Source: Pseudomonas putida (GTDB taxonomy: Bacteria; Pseudomonadota; Gammaproteobacteria; Pseudomonadales; Pseudomonadaceae). Taken from it: a stretch of 64,000 nt of DNA. Below, piece by piece: positions 11,402 to 24,831 of the stretch. Numbering within the stretch: the stretch's first letter is position 1; every line of letters starts with the position of its first letter. The stretch is from NCBI GenBank assembly GCA_029953615.1, contig CP124529.1:2852501-2916500 (forward strand), written 5' to 3'. The notes beneath the pieces are model-generated. The model saw only the letters and a program-made list of their open reading frames with translations, was not told the DNA's origin and did not search any database. Position numbers and translations under genes: made by a program.

Positions 11402-14400
11402 ATGGCTTACTCATACACTGAGAAAAAACGTATCCGCAAGGACTTTAGCAAGTTGCCGGACGTCATGGATGTGCCTTACCTCCTGGCCATCCAGCTGGAT
11501 TCGTATCGCGAATTCCTGCAAGCGGGAGCATCCAAGGATCAGTTCCGCGACGTCGGCCTGCACGCGGCCTTCAAATCGGTATTCCCGATCATCAGCTACT
11601 CCGGCAATGCTGCCCTGGAGTACGTAGGCTATCGCCTGGGCGAACCCGCCTTCGATGTGAAGGAATGTGTCCTGCGTGGCGTGACCTTCGCGGTCCCACT
11701 GCGGGTCAAGGTGCGCCTGATCATTTTCGACAAGGAATCGTCGAACAAAGCGATCAAGGACATCAAAGAGCAAGAAGTCTACATGGGTGAAATCCCCCTG
11801 ATGACTGAGAACGGTACCTTCGTTATCAACGGTACCGAGCGTGTGATCGTTTCCCAGCTGCACCGTTCGCCTGGTGTGTTCTTTGACCACGACCGTGGCA
11901 AGACTCACAGCTCCGGCAAGCTGCTGTACTCCGCTCGCATCATCCCTTACCGCGGTTCCTGGCTGGACTTCGAGTTCGACCCGAAGGACTGCGTGTTCGT
12001 ACGTATCGACCGTCGCCGCAAACTGCCGGCCTCGGTGCTGCTGCGTGCCCTGGGTTACAGCACTGAAGAAGTGCTGAACACCTTCTACACCACCAACGTC
12101 TTCCACATTTCCGGCGAGAAACTCAGCCTGGAACTGGTGCCGCAGCGTCTGCGTGGTGAGGTTGCGGTCATGGATATCCATGACGAAACCGGTAAAGTCA
12201 TCGTCGAGCAAGGCCGCCGTATTACCGCGCGCCACATCAACCAGCTCGAGAAGGCCGGCGTCAAGCAGCTGGACGTTCCCATGGAATACGTCCTGGGCCG
12301 TACTACCGCCAAGGCTATCGTGCATCCGGCTACCGGCGAGATCCTGGCCGAATGCAACACCGAGATGACCACCGAACTGCTGATCAAGGTCGCCAAGGCA
12401 CAGGTCGTCCGTATCGAGACCCTGTACACCAACGACATCGATTGCGGTCCGTTCATCTCCGACACCCTGAAGATCGACACCACCAGCAACCAGCTGGAAG
12501 CGCTGGTCGAGATCTACCGCATGATGCGTCCTGGCGAGCCGCCAACCAAGGATGCTGCCGAGACTCTGTTCAACAACCTGTTCTTCAGCGCCGAGCGTTA
12601 CGACCTGTCCGCCGTTGGCCGCATGAAGTTCAACCGTCGTATCGGTCGTACCGAGATCGAAGGTTCGGGCGTGCTGAGCAAGGAAGATATCGTCGAGGTT
12701 CTGAAGACCCTGGTCGACATCCGTAACGGCAAAGGCATCGTCGACGACATCGACCACCTGGGTAACCGTCGTGTACGTTGCGTCGGCGAGATGGCCGAGA
12801 ACCAGTTCCGCGTTGGCCTGGTGCGCGTCGAGCGCGCGGTCAAGGAACGCCTGTCGATGGCGGAAAGCGAAGGCCTGATGCCTCAAGACCTGATCAACGC
12901 CAAGCCGGTTGCGGCGGCGGTGAAAGAGTTCTTCGGCTCCAGCCAGCTGTCCCAGTTCATGGACCAGAACAACCCGCTCTCCGAGATCACCCACAAGCGC
13001 CGCGTCTCCGCACTCGGCCCAGGCGGTCTGACCCGTGAGCGTGCCGGCTTCGAAGTCCGTGACGTACACCCGACCCACTATGGCCGCGTGTGCCCGATCG
13101 AGACCCCTGAAGGTCCGAACATCGGTCTGATCAACTCCCTGGCAGCTTATGCCCGCACCAACCAGTACGGCTTCCTGGAAAGCCCGTATCGCGTGGTGAA
13201 GGAAGGCGTGGTCAGCGACGACATCGTGTTCCTGTCGGCCATTGAAGAAGCGGATCACGTCATCGCCCAGGCTTCGGCCGCGATGAACGAGAAGAAGCAG
13301 CTGATCGATGAGCTGGTAGCTGTTCGTCACCTGAACGAATTCACCGTCAAGGCGCCGGAAGACGTCACCCTGATGGACGTTTCGCCGAAGCAGGTTGTTT
13401 CGGTCGCTGCGTCGCTGATTCCGTTCCTCGAGCACGACGACGCCAACCGTGCGTTGATGGGTTCGAACATGCAGCGTCAGGCTGTGCCGACCCTGCGTGC
13501 CGACAAGCCGCTGGTAGGTACCGGCATGGAGCGCAACGTTGCCCGTGACTCCGGTGTCTGCGTGGTTGCTCGCCGCGGTGGTGTGATCGATTCGGTCGAT
13601 GCCAGCCGTATCGTTGTTCGCGTTGCCGACGACGAAGTGGAAACCGGCGAAGCAGGTGTGGATATCTACAACCTGACCAAGTACACCCGTTCGAACCAGA
13701 ACACCTGCATCAACCAGCGTCCGCTGGTGAGCAAGGGTGACAAGGTTCAGCGTGGCGATATCATGGCCGACGGCCCGTCCACCGACATGGGTGAACTGGC
13801 ACTGGGTCAGAACATGCGCATCGCGTTCATGGCGTGGAACGGCTTCAACTTCGAAGACTCCATCTGCCTGTCCGAGCGTGTTGTCCAGGAAGACCGTTTC
13901 ACCACCATCCACATTCAGGAACTGACCTGTGTGGCGCGTGACACCAAGCTTGGCCCAGAGGAAATCACTGCGGACATCCCGAACGTGGGTGAAGCCGCAC
14001 TGAACAAGCTGGACGAAGCCGGTATCGTCTACGTGGGTGCCGAAGTCGGCGCTGGCGACATCCTGGTCGGCAAGGTTACGCCAAAAGGCGAAACCCAGCT
14101 GACTCCGGAAGAAAAACTGCTGCGCGCGATCTTCGGTGAGAAGGCCAGCGACGTTAAGGACACCTCCCTGCGCGTGCCGACCGGCACCAAGGGTACCGTC
14201 ATCGACGTACAGGTCTTCACCCGTGATGGCGTCGAGCGCGACAGCCGCGCCCTGGCCATCGAGAAGATGCAGCTGGACGAGATCCGCAAGGACCTCAACG
14301 AAGAGTTCCGCATCGTCGAAGGTGCAACCTTCGAACGTCTGCGTTCCGCCCTGAACGGCCAGGTGGTCGACGGTGGCGCGGGCCTGAAGAAAGGCACCGT

Positions 14401-15475
14401 GATCACTGACGAAGTGCTGGACGGTCTGGAGCACGGCCAGTGGTTCAAACTGCGCATGGCTGAAGATGCACTGAACGAGCAGCTGGAAAAGGCTCAGCAG
14501 TACATCGTCGATCGTCGCCGTCTGCTGGACGACAAGTTCGAAGACAAGAAGCGCAAGCTGCAGCAGGGTGATGACCTGGCACCGGGCGTACTGAAGATCG
14601 TCAAGGTCTACCTGGCAATCCGCCGTCGCATCCAGCCGGGTGACAAGATGGCCGGTCGTCACGGTAACAAGGGTGTTGTCTCGGTCATCATGCCGGTTGA
14701 AGACATGCCGCACGACGCCAACGGTACTCCGGTCGACGTCGTACTGAACCCGCTGGGCGTACCTTCGCGTATGAACGTTGGTCAGATCCTCGAAACCCAC
14801 CTGGGCCTGGCGGCCAAGGGGCTGGGCGAGAAGATCGACCGCATGATCGAAGAGCAGCGCAAGGCCGCTGAGCTGCGCGTGTTCCTGACCGAGGTCTACA
14901 ACGAGATCGGCGGTCGTCAGGAAAACCTCGACGAGTTCACCGACGAAGAGATCCTGGCCCTGGCCCACAACCTGAAGAAGGGCGTGCCAATGGCTACCCC
15001 GGTCTTCGACGGTGCCAAGGAGCGCGAGATCAAGGCCATGCTGAAGCTGGCCGACCTGCCAGAGAGCGGCCAGATGGTGCTGTTCGATGGCCGTACCGGC
15101 AACAAGTTCGAGCGTCCTGTGACCGTTGGTTACATGTACATGCTCAAGCTGAACCACTTGGTGGACGACAAGATGCACGCGCGTTCCACTGGTTCCTACA
15201 GCCTGGTTACCCAGCAGCCGCTGGGTGGTAAGGCGCAGTTCGGTGGTCAGCGTTTCGGGGAGATGGAAGTGTGGGCGCTGGAAGCATACGGCGCGGCATA
15301 CACCCTGCAAGAAATGCTCACAGTGAAGTCGGACGACGTGAACGGCCGTACCAAGATGTACAAGAACATCGTGGATGGCGATCACCGTATGGAGCCGGGC
15401 ATGCCCGAGTCCTTCAACGTGTTGATCAAAGAGATCCGTTCGCTCGGTATCGATATCGATCTGGAAACCGAATAA
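11402..15475 (+). CDS. rpoB: DNA-directed RNA polymerase subunit beta
   Basis: The beta subunit forms one side of the catalytic cleft. The product has 1357 residues, the normal Pseudomonas length, from [15 protein letters not shown] to GIDIDLETE. The rifampicin-binding region (residues about 512-545, [12 protein letters not shown] then [13 protein letters not shown]) has the susceptible wild-type residues. Later blocks include [15 protein letters not shown]. rpoC follows 64 bases later. Confidence 0.99.
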   Translation: MAYSYTEKKRIRKDFSKLPDVMDVPYLLAIQLDSYREFLQAGASKDQFRDVGLHAAFKSVFPIISYSGNAALEYVGYRLGEPAFDVKECVLRGVTFAVPLRVKVRLIIFDKESSNKAIKDIKEQEVYMGEIPLMTENGTFVINGTERVIVSQLHRSPGVFFDHDRGKTHSSGKLLYSARIIPYRGSWLDFEFDPKDCVFVRIDRRRKLPASVLLRALGYSTEEVLNTFYTTNVFHISGEKLSLELVPQRLRGEVAVMDIHDETGKVIVEQGRRITARHINQLEKAGVKQLDVPMEYVLGRTTAKAIVHPATGEILAECNTEMTTELLIKVAKAQVVRIETLYTNDIDCGPFISDTLKIDTTSNQLEALVEIYRMMRPGEPPTKDAAETLFNNLFFSAERYDLSAVGRMKFNRRIGRTEIEGSGVLSKEDIVEVLKTLVDIRNGKGIVDDIDHLGNRRVRCVGEMAENQFRVGLVRVERAVKERLSMAESEGLMPQDLINAKPVAAAVKEFFGSSQLSQFMDQNNPLSEITHKRRVSALGPGGLTRERAGFEVRDVHPTHYGRVCPIETPEGPNIGLINSLAAYARTNQYGFLESPYRVVKEGVVSDDIVFLSAIEEADHVIAQASAAMNEKKQLIDELVAVRHLNEFTVKAPEDVTLMDVSPKQVVSVAASLIPFLEHDDANRALMGSNMQRQAVPTLRADKPLVGTGMERNVARDSGVCVVARRGGVIDSVDASRIVVRVADDEVETGEAGVDIYNLTKYTRSNQNTCINQRPLVSKGDKVQRGDIMADGPSTDMGELALGQNMRIAFMAWNGFNFEDSICLSERVVQEDRFTTIHIQELTCVARDTKLGPEEITADIPNVGEAALNKLDEAGIVYVGAEVGAGDILVGKVTPKGETQLTPEEKLLRAIFGEKASDVKDTSLRVPTGTKGTVIDVQVFTRDGVERDSRALAIEKMQLDEIRKDLNEEFRIVEGATFERLRSALNGQVVDGGAGLKKGTVITDEVLDGLEHGQWFKLRMAEDALNEQLEKAQQYIVDRRRLLDDKFEDKKRKLQQGDDLAPGVLKIVKVYLAIRRRIQPGDKMAGRHGNKGVVSVIMPVEDMPHDANGTPVDVVLNPLGVPSRMNVGQILETHLGLAAKGLGEKIDRMIEEQRKAAELRVFLTEVYNEIGGRQENLDEFTDEEILALAHNLKKGVPMATPVFDGAKEREIKAMLKLADLPESGQMVLFDGRTGNKFERPVTVGYMYMLKLNHLVDDKMHARSTGSYSLVTQQPLGGKAQFGGQRFGEMEVWALEAYGAAYTLQEMLTVKSDDVNGRTKMYKNIVDGDHRMEPGMPESFNVLIKEIRSLGIDIDLETE

Positions 15476-15539
15476 CACGTGACGCGAAGGGGAGTGGGGC
15501 AGGTAATGCCCGCTCCCTGCTCCGCCAGGAGGAAAGGCC

Positions 15540-18500
15540 TTGAAAGACCTACTGAATTTGCTGAAAAACCAGGGTCAAGTCGAAGAGTTCGACGCCATCC
15601 GCATCGGTCTGGCGTCGCCTGAAATGATCCGTTCGTGGTCGTTCGGTGAAGTTAAGAAGCCGGAAACCATCAACTACCGTACGTTCAAGCCTGAGCGTGA
15701 CGGCCTGTTCTGCGCCAAGATCTTTGGCCCAGTCAAGGACTACGAGTGCCTGTGCGGCAAGTACAAGCGCCTCAAGCACCGCGGTGTGATCTGCGAGAAG
15801 TGCGGCGTTGAAGTTGCCCTGGCCAAGGTTCGTCGTGAGCGCATGGCGCACATCGAACTGGCCTCGCCGGTTGCCCACATCTGGTTCCTGAAGTCGCTGC
15901 CGTCCCGTATCGGCCTGCTGATGGACATGACCCTGCGTGACATCGAGCGCGTGCTCTACTTCGAGAGCTACGTCGTTATCGACCCGGGCATGACCACCCT
16001 GGAAAAGGGCCAGCTGCTGAACGACGAGCAGTACTTCGAAGCGCTGGAAGAGTTCGGTGACGACTTCGACGCCCGCATGGGTGCCGAGGCTGTCCGCGAG
16101 CTGCTGCACGCTATCGACCTGGAGCACGAGATCGGTCGCCTGCGCGAAGAAATTCCGCAGACCAACTCGGAAACCAAGATCAAGAAGCTGTCCAAGCGCC
16201 TGAAGCTGATGGAAGCGTTCCAGGGTTCGGGCAACCTGCCTGAGTGGATGGTCCTGACCGTCCTGCCGGTGCTGCCGCCGGACCTGCGTCCGCTGGTTCC
16301 GCTGGATGGCGGCCGCTTCGCGACCTCCGACCTGAACGACCTGTATCGTCGGGTAATCAACCGTAACAACCGTCTGAAGCGCCTGCTGGATCTGTCGGCG
16401 CCGGACATCATCGTGCGCAACGAAAAGCGCATGCTGCAGGAAGCGGTCGACGCCCTGCTGGACAACGGCCGTCGCGGTCGCGCCATCACTGGCTCGAACA
16501 AGCGTCCGCTGAAGTCCCTGGCCGACATGATCAAAGGTAAGCAAGGTCGCTTCCGTCAGAACCTGCTCGGTAAGCGTGTGGACTACTCCGGCCGTTCGGT
16601 AATTACCGTAGGCCCGACCCTGCGTCTGCACCAGTGCGGTCTGCCGAAGAAGATGGCCCTCGAGCTGTTCAAGCCGTTCATTTTCGGCAAGCTGGAAATG
16701 CGTGGTCTGGCGACCACCATCAAGGCTGCCAAGAAGATGGTCGAGCGCGAGCTGCCAGAGGTTTGGGACGTGCTCGCCGAGGTGATCCGCGAACACCCCG
16801 TGCTGCTCAACCGTGCACCGACCCTGCACCGTCTGGGTATCCAGGCCTTTGAACCGGTTCTGATCGAAGGTAAGGCTATCCAGCTGCACCCGCTGGTCTG
16901 TGCCGCGTACAACGCCGACTTCGACGGTGACCAGATGGCCGTTCACGTGCCGCTGACGCTGGAAGCCCAGCTCGAAGCGCGCGCGCTGATGATGTCGACC
17001 AACAACATCCTGTCGCCAGCCAACGGTGAGCCAATCATCGTTCCGTCGCAGGACGTGGTACTGGGTCTGTACTACATGACCCGTGAAGCCATCAACGCCA
17101 AGGGCGAAGGTCGCGTATTCGCCGACCTGCAGGAAGTCGACCGCGTATTCCGCGCCGGCGAGGCTGCCCTGCACGCGAAAATCAAGGTTCGTATCAACGA
17201 AACCGTGAAAGAGCGTGACGGTTCCGTGGTCAAGAACACCCGCATTGTCGACACCACCGTCGGCCGTGCGCTGCTGTTCCAGGTTGTACCGGCAGGCTTG
17301 CCGTACGACGTGGTCAACCAGCCAATGAAAAAGAAGGCGATCTCCAAGCTGATCAACCAGTGCTACCGCGTGGTTGGTCTGAAAGAGACCGTTATCTTCG
17401 CTGACCAGCTGATGTACACCGGCTTTGCTTACTCGACCATTTCCGGCGTTTCCATCGGTGTTAACGACTTCGTTATCCCGGACGAGAAAGCCCGCATCAT
17501 CGGTAACGCTACCGACGAAGTGAAGGAAATCGAGAGCCAGTACGCCTCCGGCCTGGTAACCCAGGGCGAGAAGTACAACAAAGTCATCGACTTGTGGTCG
17601 AAGGCGAACGACGAAGTGTCCAAGGCGATGATGGCCAACCTCTCGAAAGAGAAGGTCATCGACCGCGAAGGCAAGGAAGTCGAGCAAGAGTCCTTCAACT
17701 CGATGTACATGATGGCTGACTCCGGTGCGCGTGGTTCGGCAGCCCAGATCCGTCAGCTGGCCGGTATGCGTGGCCTGATGGCCAAGCCGGACGGCTCGAT
17801 CATCGAGACGCCGATCACCGCGAACTTCCGTGAAGGCCTGAGCGTACTCCAGTACTTCATCTCGACTCACGGTGCTCGTAAGGGTCTGGCGGATACCGCA
17901 CTGAAGACCGCTAACTCCGGTTACCTGACTCGTCGTCTGGTAGACGTTGCCCAGGATCTGGTAGTAACCGAGATCGACTGCGGCACTGACCAGGGCCTGC
18001 TGATGACGCCGCACATCGAAGGCGGCGACGTTGTAGAGCCGCTGGGTGAGCGCGTACTGGGTCGCGTAATCGCGCGTGACGTGTTCAAGCCAGGCACCGA
18101 GGACGTCATTGTTCCTGCCGGTACTCTGGTAGACGAGCAGTGGGTCGAGTTCATCGAGCTGAACAGCATCGACGAAGTGATCGTGCGTTCGCCGATCAAC
18201 TGCGAAACCCGCTACGGCATCTGCGCCAAGTGCTACGGTCGTGACCTGGCTCGTGGTCACCAGGTGAACATCGGTGAAGCTGTCGGCGTTATCGCTGCCC
18301 AGTCGATCGGTGAGCCAGGTACACAGCTGACCATGCGTACGTTCCACATCGGTGGTGCTGCAAGCCGTACCTCGGCTGCCGACAGCGTCCAGGTGAAGAA
18401 CGGCGGTATGGTGCGTCTGCACAACCTGAAGCAGGTAGAGCGTGCCGATGGCAATCTGGTTGCCGTATCGCGTTCGGGCGAGCTGGCCATTGCCGATGAA

Positions 18501-19739
18501 TTCGGTCGTGAGCGTGAGCGTTACAAGCTGCCTTACGGTGCGGTGATTTCGGTCAAGGAAGGTGACAAGGTCGAAGCTGGCGCCATCGTCGCCAAGTGGG
18601 ACCCGCACACCCACCCGATCGTTACCGAGCTGAAAGGTACCGTGACCTTCGTGGGCATGGAAGAAGGCATCACCATCAAGCGTCAGACCGACGAATTGAC
18701 CGGTTTGACCAACATTGAAGTTCTGGACGTCAAGGATCGCCCTGCCGCAGGCAAGGAAATCCGTCCGGCAATCAAGATGGTCGATGCTGCTGGCAAGGAT
18801 CTGTACCTGCCAGGTACCGACGTACCTGCACAGTACTTCCTGCCGGCCAACGCCCTCGTCGGTGTGGCTGACGGTGCCCAGATCGGTGTCGGTGACGTTA
18901 TCGCGCGTATCCCGCAAGAAACGTCGAAGACCCGTGACATCACCGGTGGTCTGCCGCGCGTTGCCGACCTGTTCGAAGCGCGCCGCCCGAAAGAAGCCTC
19001 GATTCTGGCTGAAGTCAGCGGCACCATCGCGTTCGGTAAGGAAACCAAGGGCAAGCGTCGTCTGGTCATCACCCCGACCGACGGTAGCGATCCGTATGAA
19101 GAGCTGATTCCGAAGTGGCGCCACCTGAACGTCTTCGAAGGCGAACAGGTAAACCGCGGCGAAGTTATCTCCGACGGCCCGAGCGATCCGCACGACATCC
19201 TGCGTTTGCTGGGTGTGAGCGCGCTGGCGAAGTACATCGTCAACGAGATCCAGGACGTTTACCGTCTGCAAGGCGTAAAGATCAACGACAAGCACATCGA
19301 GACCATCCTGCGTCAGATGCTGCGCAAGGTCGAGATCTCCGAGTCGGGCGATTCCAGCTTCATCAAGGGCGACCAGATGGAACTGACCCAGGTACTGGTA
19401 GAGAACGAGCGTCTCGCCGCCGAGGACAAGTTCGTCTCCAAGTTCACCCGCGTGCTGCTGGGTATCACCAAGGCGTCGCTGTCGACCGAGTCGTTCATCT
19501 CCGCGGCTTCCTTCCAGGAAACCACCCGCGTACTGACCGAAGCGGCGGTAACCGGCAAGCGCGACTACCTGCGCGGCCTGAAAGAGAACGTGGTCGTGGG
19601 TCGTCTGATCCCGGCCGGTACCGGTCTGGCCTACCACAGCGAGCGCAAGCGTCGCCGTGATGCCGACAAGCCGCTGCGTGTAAGCGCCAGTGAGGTGGAA
19701 GCCGCACTGACCGAAGCGCTGAATTCCAGCGGTAACTAA
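15540..19739 (+). CDS. rpoC: DNA-directed RNA polymerase subunit beta'
   Basis: Catalytic subunit of RNA polymerase, 1399 residues. The magnesium-binding motif [12 protein letters not shown] lies near residues 458-469. The N-terminal zinc site is near residues 70-90 ([20 protein letters not shown]) and the second zinc site is in [13 protein letters not shown] near 888. The start is TTG at 15540 behind AGGAGGAAAGGCC, an unusual initiation codon with a very strong ribosome-binding site. The gene is followed by a large hairpin. Confidence 0.99.
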   Translation: MKDLLNLLKNQGQVEEFDAIRIGLASPEMIRSWSFGEVKKPETINYRTFKPERDGLFCAKIFGPVKDYECLCGKYKRLKHRGVICEKCGVEVALAKVRRERMAHIELASPVAHIWFLKSLPSRIGLLMDMTLRDIERVLYFESYVVIDPGMTTLEKGQLLNDEQYFEALEEFGDDFDARMGAEAVRELLHAIDLEHEIGRLREEIPQTNSETKIKKLSKRLKLMEAFQGSGNLPEWMVLTVLPVLPPDLRPLVPLDGGRFATSDLNDLYRRVINRNNRLKRLLDLSAPDIIVRNEKRMLQEAVDALLDNGRRGRAITGSNKRPLKSLADMIKGKQGRFRQNLLGKRVDYSGRSVITVGPTLRLHQCGLPKKMALELFKPFIFGKLEMRGLATTIKAAKKMVERELPEVWDVLAEVIREHPVLLNRAPTLHRLGIQAFEPVLIEGKAIQLHPLVCAAYNADFDGDQMAVHVPLTLEAQLEARALMMSTNNILSPANGEPIIVPSQDVVLGLYYMTREAINAKGEGRVFADLQEVDRVFRAGEAALHAKIKVRINETVKERDGSVVKNTRIVDTTVGRALLFQVVPAGLPYDVVNQPMKKKAISKLINQCYRVVGLKETVIFADQLMYTGFAYSTISGVSIGVNDFVIPDEKARIIGNATDEVKEIESQYASGLVTQGEKYNKVIDLWSKANDEVSKAMMANLSKEKVIDREGKEVEQESFNSMYMMADSGARGSAAQIRQLAGMRGLMAKPDGSIIETPITANFREGLSVLQYFISTHGARKGLADTALKTANSGYLTRRLVDVAQDLVVTEIDCGTDQGLLMTPHIEGGDVVEPLGERVLGRVIARDVFKPGTEDVIVPAGTLVDEQWVEFIELNSIDEVIVRSPINCETRYGICAKCYGRDLARGHQVNIGEAVGVIAAQSIGEPGTQLTMRTFHIGGAASRTSAADSVQVKNGGMVRLHNLKQVERADGNLVAVSRSGELAIADEFGRERERYKLPYGAVISVKEGDKVEAGAIVAKWDPHTHPIVTELKGTVTFVGMEEGITIKRQTDELTGLTNIEVLDVKDRPAAGKEIRPAIKMVDAAGKDLYLPGTDVPAQYFLPANALVGVADGAQIGVGDVIARIPQETSKTRDITGGLPRVADLFEARRPKEASILAEVSGTIAFGKETKGKRRLVITPTDGSDPYEELIPKWRHLNVFEGEQVNRGEVISDGPSDPHDILRLLGVSALAKYIVNEIQDVYRLQGVKINDKHIETILRQMLRKVEISESGDSSFIKGDQMELTQVLVENERLAAEDKFVSKFTRVLLGITKASLSTESFISAASFQETTRVLTEAAVTGKRDYLRGLKENVVVGRLIPAGTGLAYHSERKRRRDADKPLRVSASEVEAALTEALNSSGN

Positions 19740-19750
19740 GTACAGGGCAG

Positions 19751-19830
19751 GGCCCCGGCAAGCCCCGCCCGATCATCGACGACATGAAATGTTGCCGATG
19801 ATCGGGCGGGGAGGGCCGGGGCCTTGTCTT
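19751..19830 (+). terminator. Large hairpin terminator after rpoC
   Basis: Arms 19751-19778 and 19796-19823 pair over about 28 positions with one or two mismatches (GGCCCCGGC...GCCGGGGCC outer, CGATGATCGGGC inner), followed by TTGTCTT. It closes the rplK-rpoC unit. The -35 box of the next promoter begins at its edge. Confidence 0.8.
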
Positions 19831-19857
19831 GACTGGGTGCAAGATCCTCTTTAGACT
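19829..19857 (+). promoter_or_regulatory. Candidate promoter of the str operon (rpsL-rpsG-fusA-tuf)
   Basis: TTGACT (19829-19834), 17 bases, TAGACT (19852-19857), lying directly behind the rpoC terminator and about 95 bases before rpsL. Box quality and spacing are good; activity is inferred. Confidence 0.65.
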
Positions 19858-19872
19858 TTTGTACCCTTAAAT

Positions 19873-19900
19873 TTGGTGAGGCTCCGTCTCGCCAATTTTT
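19873..19900 (+). promoter_or_regulatory. Hairpin with T-run in the rpsL leader
   Basis: TTGGTGAG (19873-19880), 7-base loop, CTCGCCAA (19888-19895), then TTTTT. It lies in the transcribed leader of rpsL and looks like an attenuator. A Pseudomonas-specific rpsL leader motif has been predicted by comparative genomics, as far as I recall; this element may belong to it. A 10-base direct repeat GCAAGACAAT (19910 and 19926) lies between the hairpin and the rpsL start. Confidence 0.6.
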
Positions 19901-19950
19901 GGCTTTCTTGCAAGACAATAGAGTCGCAAGACAATCAGTGGAGCTAGTAG

Positions 19951-20322
19951 ATGGCAACTATCAACCAGCTGGTACGTCAGCCGCGTAAGCGTTCGGTCGA
20001 GAAGTCCGACGTTCCTGCGCTGCAGAACTGCCCGCAGCGTCGTGGCGTGTGCACCCGTGTGTACACCACCACGCCGAAAAAACCTAACTCGGCACTGCGT
20101 AAAGTATGCCGTGTGCGTCTGACCAACGGTTTCGAGGTTTCCTCGTACATCGGCGGTGAAGGCCACAACCTGCAAGAGCACAGCGTCGTCCTGATCCGTG
20201 GCGGCCGTGTAAAAGACTTGCCAGGTGTTCGTTACCACACCGTTCGCGGCTCTCTGGATACTTCGGGCGTTAAAGGCCGTAACCAGGGTCGTTCGAAGTA
20301 CGGTACCAAGCGTCCGAAGTAA
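19951..20322 (+). CDS. rpsL: 30S ribosomal protein S12
   Basis: S12 sits at the decoding centre. The 123-residue product carries [11 protein letters not shown] and [18 protein letters not shown], with the lysines associated with streptomycin sensitivity unchanged. First gene of the str operon; GGAGC lies upstream of the ATG. Confidence 0.98.
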   Translation: MATINQLVRQPRKRSVEKSDVPALQNCPQRRGVCTRVYTTTPKKPNSALRKVCRVRLTNGFEVSSYIGGEGHNLQEHSVVLIRGGRVKDLPGVRYHTVRGSLDTSGVKGRNQGRSKYGTKRPK

Positions 20323-20428
20323 TCGGTCGTTTGCAGACATCCATTTTTTTGAGTCGATAAGAGTAAGGTCGGGCAGGGGTCGAAGACCCACGTCCCGGGC
20401 TAACCTGAAGACCGTTTGAGGGCTTATC

Positions 20429-20899
20429 ATGCCAAGACGTCGTGTAGCAGCAAAACGTGAGATCCTGGACGATCCGAAGTACGGATCCCAGATCCTCGCC
20501 AAGTTCATGAACCACGTGATGGAAAGCGGCAAGAAGGCCGTAGCCGAGCGCATCGTTTACGGTGCCCTGGATACCGTCAAAGCACGCAAGAACAGCGATC
20601 CCCTGGAAATCTTCGAGAAAGCTCTCGACGCCATCGCTCCGCTGGTCGAAGTTAAGTCCCGTCGTGTCGGCGGTGCCACTTACCAGGTTCCGGTTGAAGT
20701 TCGTCCATCCCGTCGTAACGCTCTGGCAATGCGCTGGCTCGTAGACTACGCCCGCAAGCGCGGCGAGAAGTCGATGGCTCTGCGCCTGGCCGGCGAACTG
20801 CTGGATGCTGCTGAAGGCAAGGGTGCTGCAGTCAAGAAGCGTGAAGACGTGCACCGTATGGCCGAGGCCAACAAAGCGTTCTCGCACTACCGCTTCTAA
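20429..20899 (+). CDS. rpsG: 30S ribosomal protein S7
   Basis: S7 nucleates assembly of the 30S head and binds tRNA near the E site. The 156-residue product from [20 protein letters not shown] has normal length. It lies 106 bases after rpsL; in E. coli this spacer is the S7 repressor site, and here it is rich in small inverted repeats. fusA follows 30 bases later. Confidence 0.98.
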   Translation: MPRRRVAAKREILDDPKYGSQILAKFMNHVMESGKKAVAERIVYGALDTVKARKNSDPLEIFEKALDAIAPLVEVKSRRVGGATYQVPVEVRPSRRNALAMRWLVDYARKRGEKSMALRLAGELLDAAEGKGAAVKKREDVHRMAEANKAFSHYRF

Positions 20900-20929
20900 T
20901 TCAAGCATCAATCATTTTGCGAGGGCTTT

Positions 20930-23077
<2,148 letters not shown>

Positions 23078-23104
23078 TCCCCTTTAGGCAAGAGGTTCAC
23101 TGTC

Positions 23105-24298
23105 GTGGCTAAAGAAAAATTTGATCGTTCCCTTCCCCACGTTAACGTCGGCACCATCGGCCACGTTGACCACGGTAAGACCACTCTGACCGCAGCTCTG
23201 ACTCGCGTCTGCTCCGAAGTTTTCGGTTCGGCAGTCGTTGAGTTCGACAAGATCGACTCGGCTCCGGAAGAAAAAGCGCGCGGTATCACCATCAACACCG
23301 CTCACGTCGAGTACAACTCGAACATTCGTCACTACGCTCACGTTGACTGCCCAGGTCACGCTGACTACGTGAAGAACATGATCACCGGTGCTGCCCAGAT
23401 GGACGGCGCGATCCTGGTTTGCTCGGCCGCCGATGGTCCGATGCCACAAACCCGTGAGCACATCCTGCTGTCCCGTCAGGTAGGCGTTCCGTACATCGTG
23501 GTCTTCCTGAACAAGGCTGACCTGGTAGACGACGCTGAACTGCTGGAACTGGTCGAGATGGAAGTTCGCGACCTGCTGTCCACCTACGACTTCCCAGGCG
23601 ACGACACCCCGATCATCATCGGTTCGGCTCGTATGGCCCTGGAAGGCAAAGACGACAACGAAATGGGTACTACCGCTGTCAAGAAGCTGGTAGAAACTCT
23701 GGATGCCTACATTCCTGAGCCAGTTCGTGCCGTTGACCAGCCGTTCCTGATGCCGATCGAAGACGTATTCTCGATCTCGGGTCGTGGTACCGTTGTAACC
23801 GGTCGTATCGAGCGTGGTATCGTCCGCGTTCAGGATCCGCTGGAAATCGTTGGTCTGCGTGACACCACCACCACCACCTGCACCGGTGTTGAGATGTTCC
23901 GCAAGCTGCTGGACGAAGGTCGTGCTGGCGAGAACTGCGGCGTTCTGCTGCGTGGTACCAAGCGTGACGACGTTGAGCGTGGTCAGGTTCTGGTCAAGCC
24001 AGGTTCGGTCAAGCCGCACACCAAGTTCACCGCAGAAGTCTACGTTCTGTCGAAGGAAGAAGGCGGTCGTCACACTCCGTTCTTCAAAGGCTACCGTCCT
24101 CAGTTCTACTTCCGTACCACTGACGTGACCGGTAACTGCGAGCTGCCGGAAGGCGTTGAAATGGTAATGCCAGGTGACAACATTCAGATGACTGTTACCC
24201 TGATCAAGACCATCGCAATGGAAGACGGTCTGCGCTTCGCTATCCGTGAAGGCGGTCGTACCGTCGGCGCCGGCGTCGTAGCCAAAATCATCGAGTAA
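23105..24298 (+). CDS. tuf: Elongation factor Tu (second copy)
   Basis: The 397-residue EF-Tu is identical in protein sequence to the copy at 6511. It starts with GTG (23105) whereas the first copy starts with ATG. Only 12 base differences separate the two genes and 7 of them lie at the extreme ends. It is the last gene of the str operon, 27 bases after fusA, and is followed by a strong terminator. Confidence 0.98.
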   Translation: MAKEKFDRSLPHVNVGTIGHVDHGKTTLTAALTRVCSEVFGSAVVEFDKIDSAPEEKARGITINTAHVEYNSNIRHYAHVDCPGHADYVKNMITGAAQMDGAILVCSAADGPMPQTREHILLSRQVGVPYIVVFLNKADLVDDAELLELVEMEVRDLLSTYDFPGDDTPIIIGSARMALEGKDDNEMGTTAVKKLVETLDAYIPEPVRAVDQPFLMPIEDVFSISGRGTVVTGRIERGIVRVQDPLEIVGLRDTTTTTCTGVEMFRKLLDEGRAGENCGVLLRGTKRDDVERGQVLVKPGSVKPHTKFTAEVYVLSKEEGGRHTPFFKGYRPQFYFRTTDVTGNCELPEGVEMVMPGDNIQMTVTLIKTIAMEDGLRFAIREGGRTVGAGVVAKIIE

Positions 24299-24313
24299 TC
24301 ACTCGACCGATTG

Positions 24314-24345
24314 AAAAAACCCCCGCTCAGCGGGGGTTTTTTTTA
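24314..24345 (+). terminator. Terminator of the str operon
   Basis: AAAAAACCCCCGCT, loop, AGCGGGGGTTTTTTTT: a classical symmetric intrinsic terminator 16 bases after tuf. Confidence 0.95.
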
Positions 24346-24350
24346 TTGGG

Positions 24351-24379
24351 TTGACACTAAATGGGGGCGTCTATAGAAT
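24351..24379 (+). promoter_or_regulatory. Promoter of the S10 operon
   Basis: TTGACA (24351-24356), 17 bases, TAGAAT (24374-24379), followed by the G+C-rich CACGCC. It starts 6 bases after the T-run of the str terminator. It shares TTGACACTA and TAGAAT with the tRNA-Tyr promoter at 6104. Confidence 0.85.
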
Positions 24380-24439
24380 CACGCCTCCTTTTAGCGGGCG
24401 TAGTGCGTCCGTTGGGAACAGCCTGGAGTCTGAAATCCA

Positions 24440-24751
24440 ATGCAAAATCAGCAAATCCGTATCAGGTTGAAGGCTTTCGACCATCGCCTGATCGACCAAT
24501 CCACCCAGGAAATCGTGGAAACCGCGAAACGTACTGGTGCACAAGTGCGTGGTCCAATTCCACTGCCTACCCGCAAAGAGCGTTTCACCGTTCTGGTTTC
24601 CCCGCACGTCAACAAAGACGCGCGTGACCAGTACGAGATCCGCACTCATAAGCGCGTTCTGGACATCGTCCAGCCAACGGATAAAACCGTTGATGCGCTG
24701 ATGAAGCTTGATCTGGCGGCAGGTGTGGAAGTACAGATCAGCCTCGGCTAA
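24440..24751 (+). CDS. rpsJ: 30S ribosomal protein S10
   Basis: S10 is part of the 30S head and, as NusE, partners NusB at boxA and NusG. The 103-residue product from [19 protein letters not shown] has normal length. First gene of the S10 operon. Only about 55 leader bases separate it from the promoter, too few for an E. coli-type S10 leader. Confidence 0.98.
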
Positions 24752-24770
24752 GACTTCGGTCTAGTCGTGT

Positions 24771-24815
24771 AACGCTCTGAAATGGGCGGCCATAGCGGGT
24801 GAAAGCCCCGTACAC
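24771..24815 (+). promoter_or_regulatory. 23S rRNA mimic in the rpsJ-rplC spacer (candidate L4/L24 autoregulatory site)
   Basis: Forty of 45 bases match 23S positions 841-885 without a gap. The differences are 24780 (A for G), 24783 (T for A), 24785 (G for T), 24796 (C for T) and 24803 (A for T). Both local hairpins survive: CGCTC/GGGCG (24773-24777 with 24784-24788) and GGGT/GCCC (24797-24800 with 24805-24808) around a GAAA loop. The change at 24785 turns a U-U mismatch of 23S into a U-G pair. The homologous E. coli segment (about nt 295-343) is the domain I fragment reported to bind L4 and L24. It ends a few bases before the rplC ribosome-binding site. Function is inferred. Confidence 0.7.
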
Positions 24816-24831
24816 TCATGAGGTTTACAAC

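Noticed and set aside
11411..19637. Antisense open frames of 1355 and 1362 codons opposite rpoB and rpoC (and a 1021-codon frame opposite fdoG).
   Set aside because: They mirror strongly biased, G+C-rich codon use of the sense genes. Their products are low-complexity, rich in His, Gln, Val and Asp, and match no family I know.
12930..20220. Resistance mutations in rpoB (rifampicin) or rpsL (streptomycin).
   Set aside because: The residues visible in [22 protein letters not shown] and in [21 protein letters not shown] are the wild-type ones.
24799..24831. GTG at 24799 as start of L3.
   Set aside because: It would place coding sequence inside the rRNA-like element and add 11 residues not found in L3; ATG 24832 has a good ribosome-binding site.
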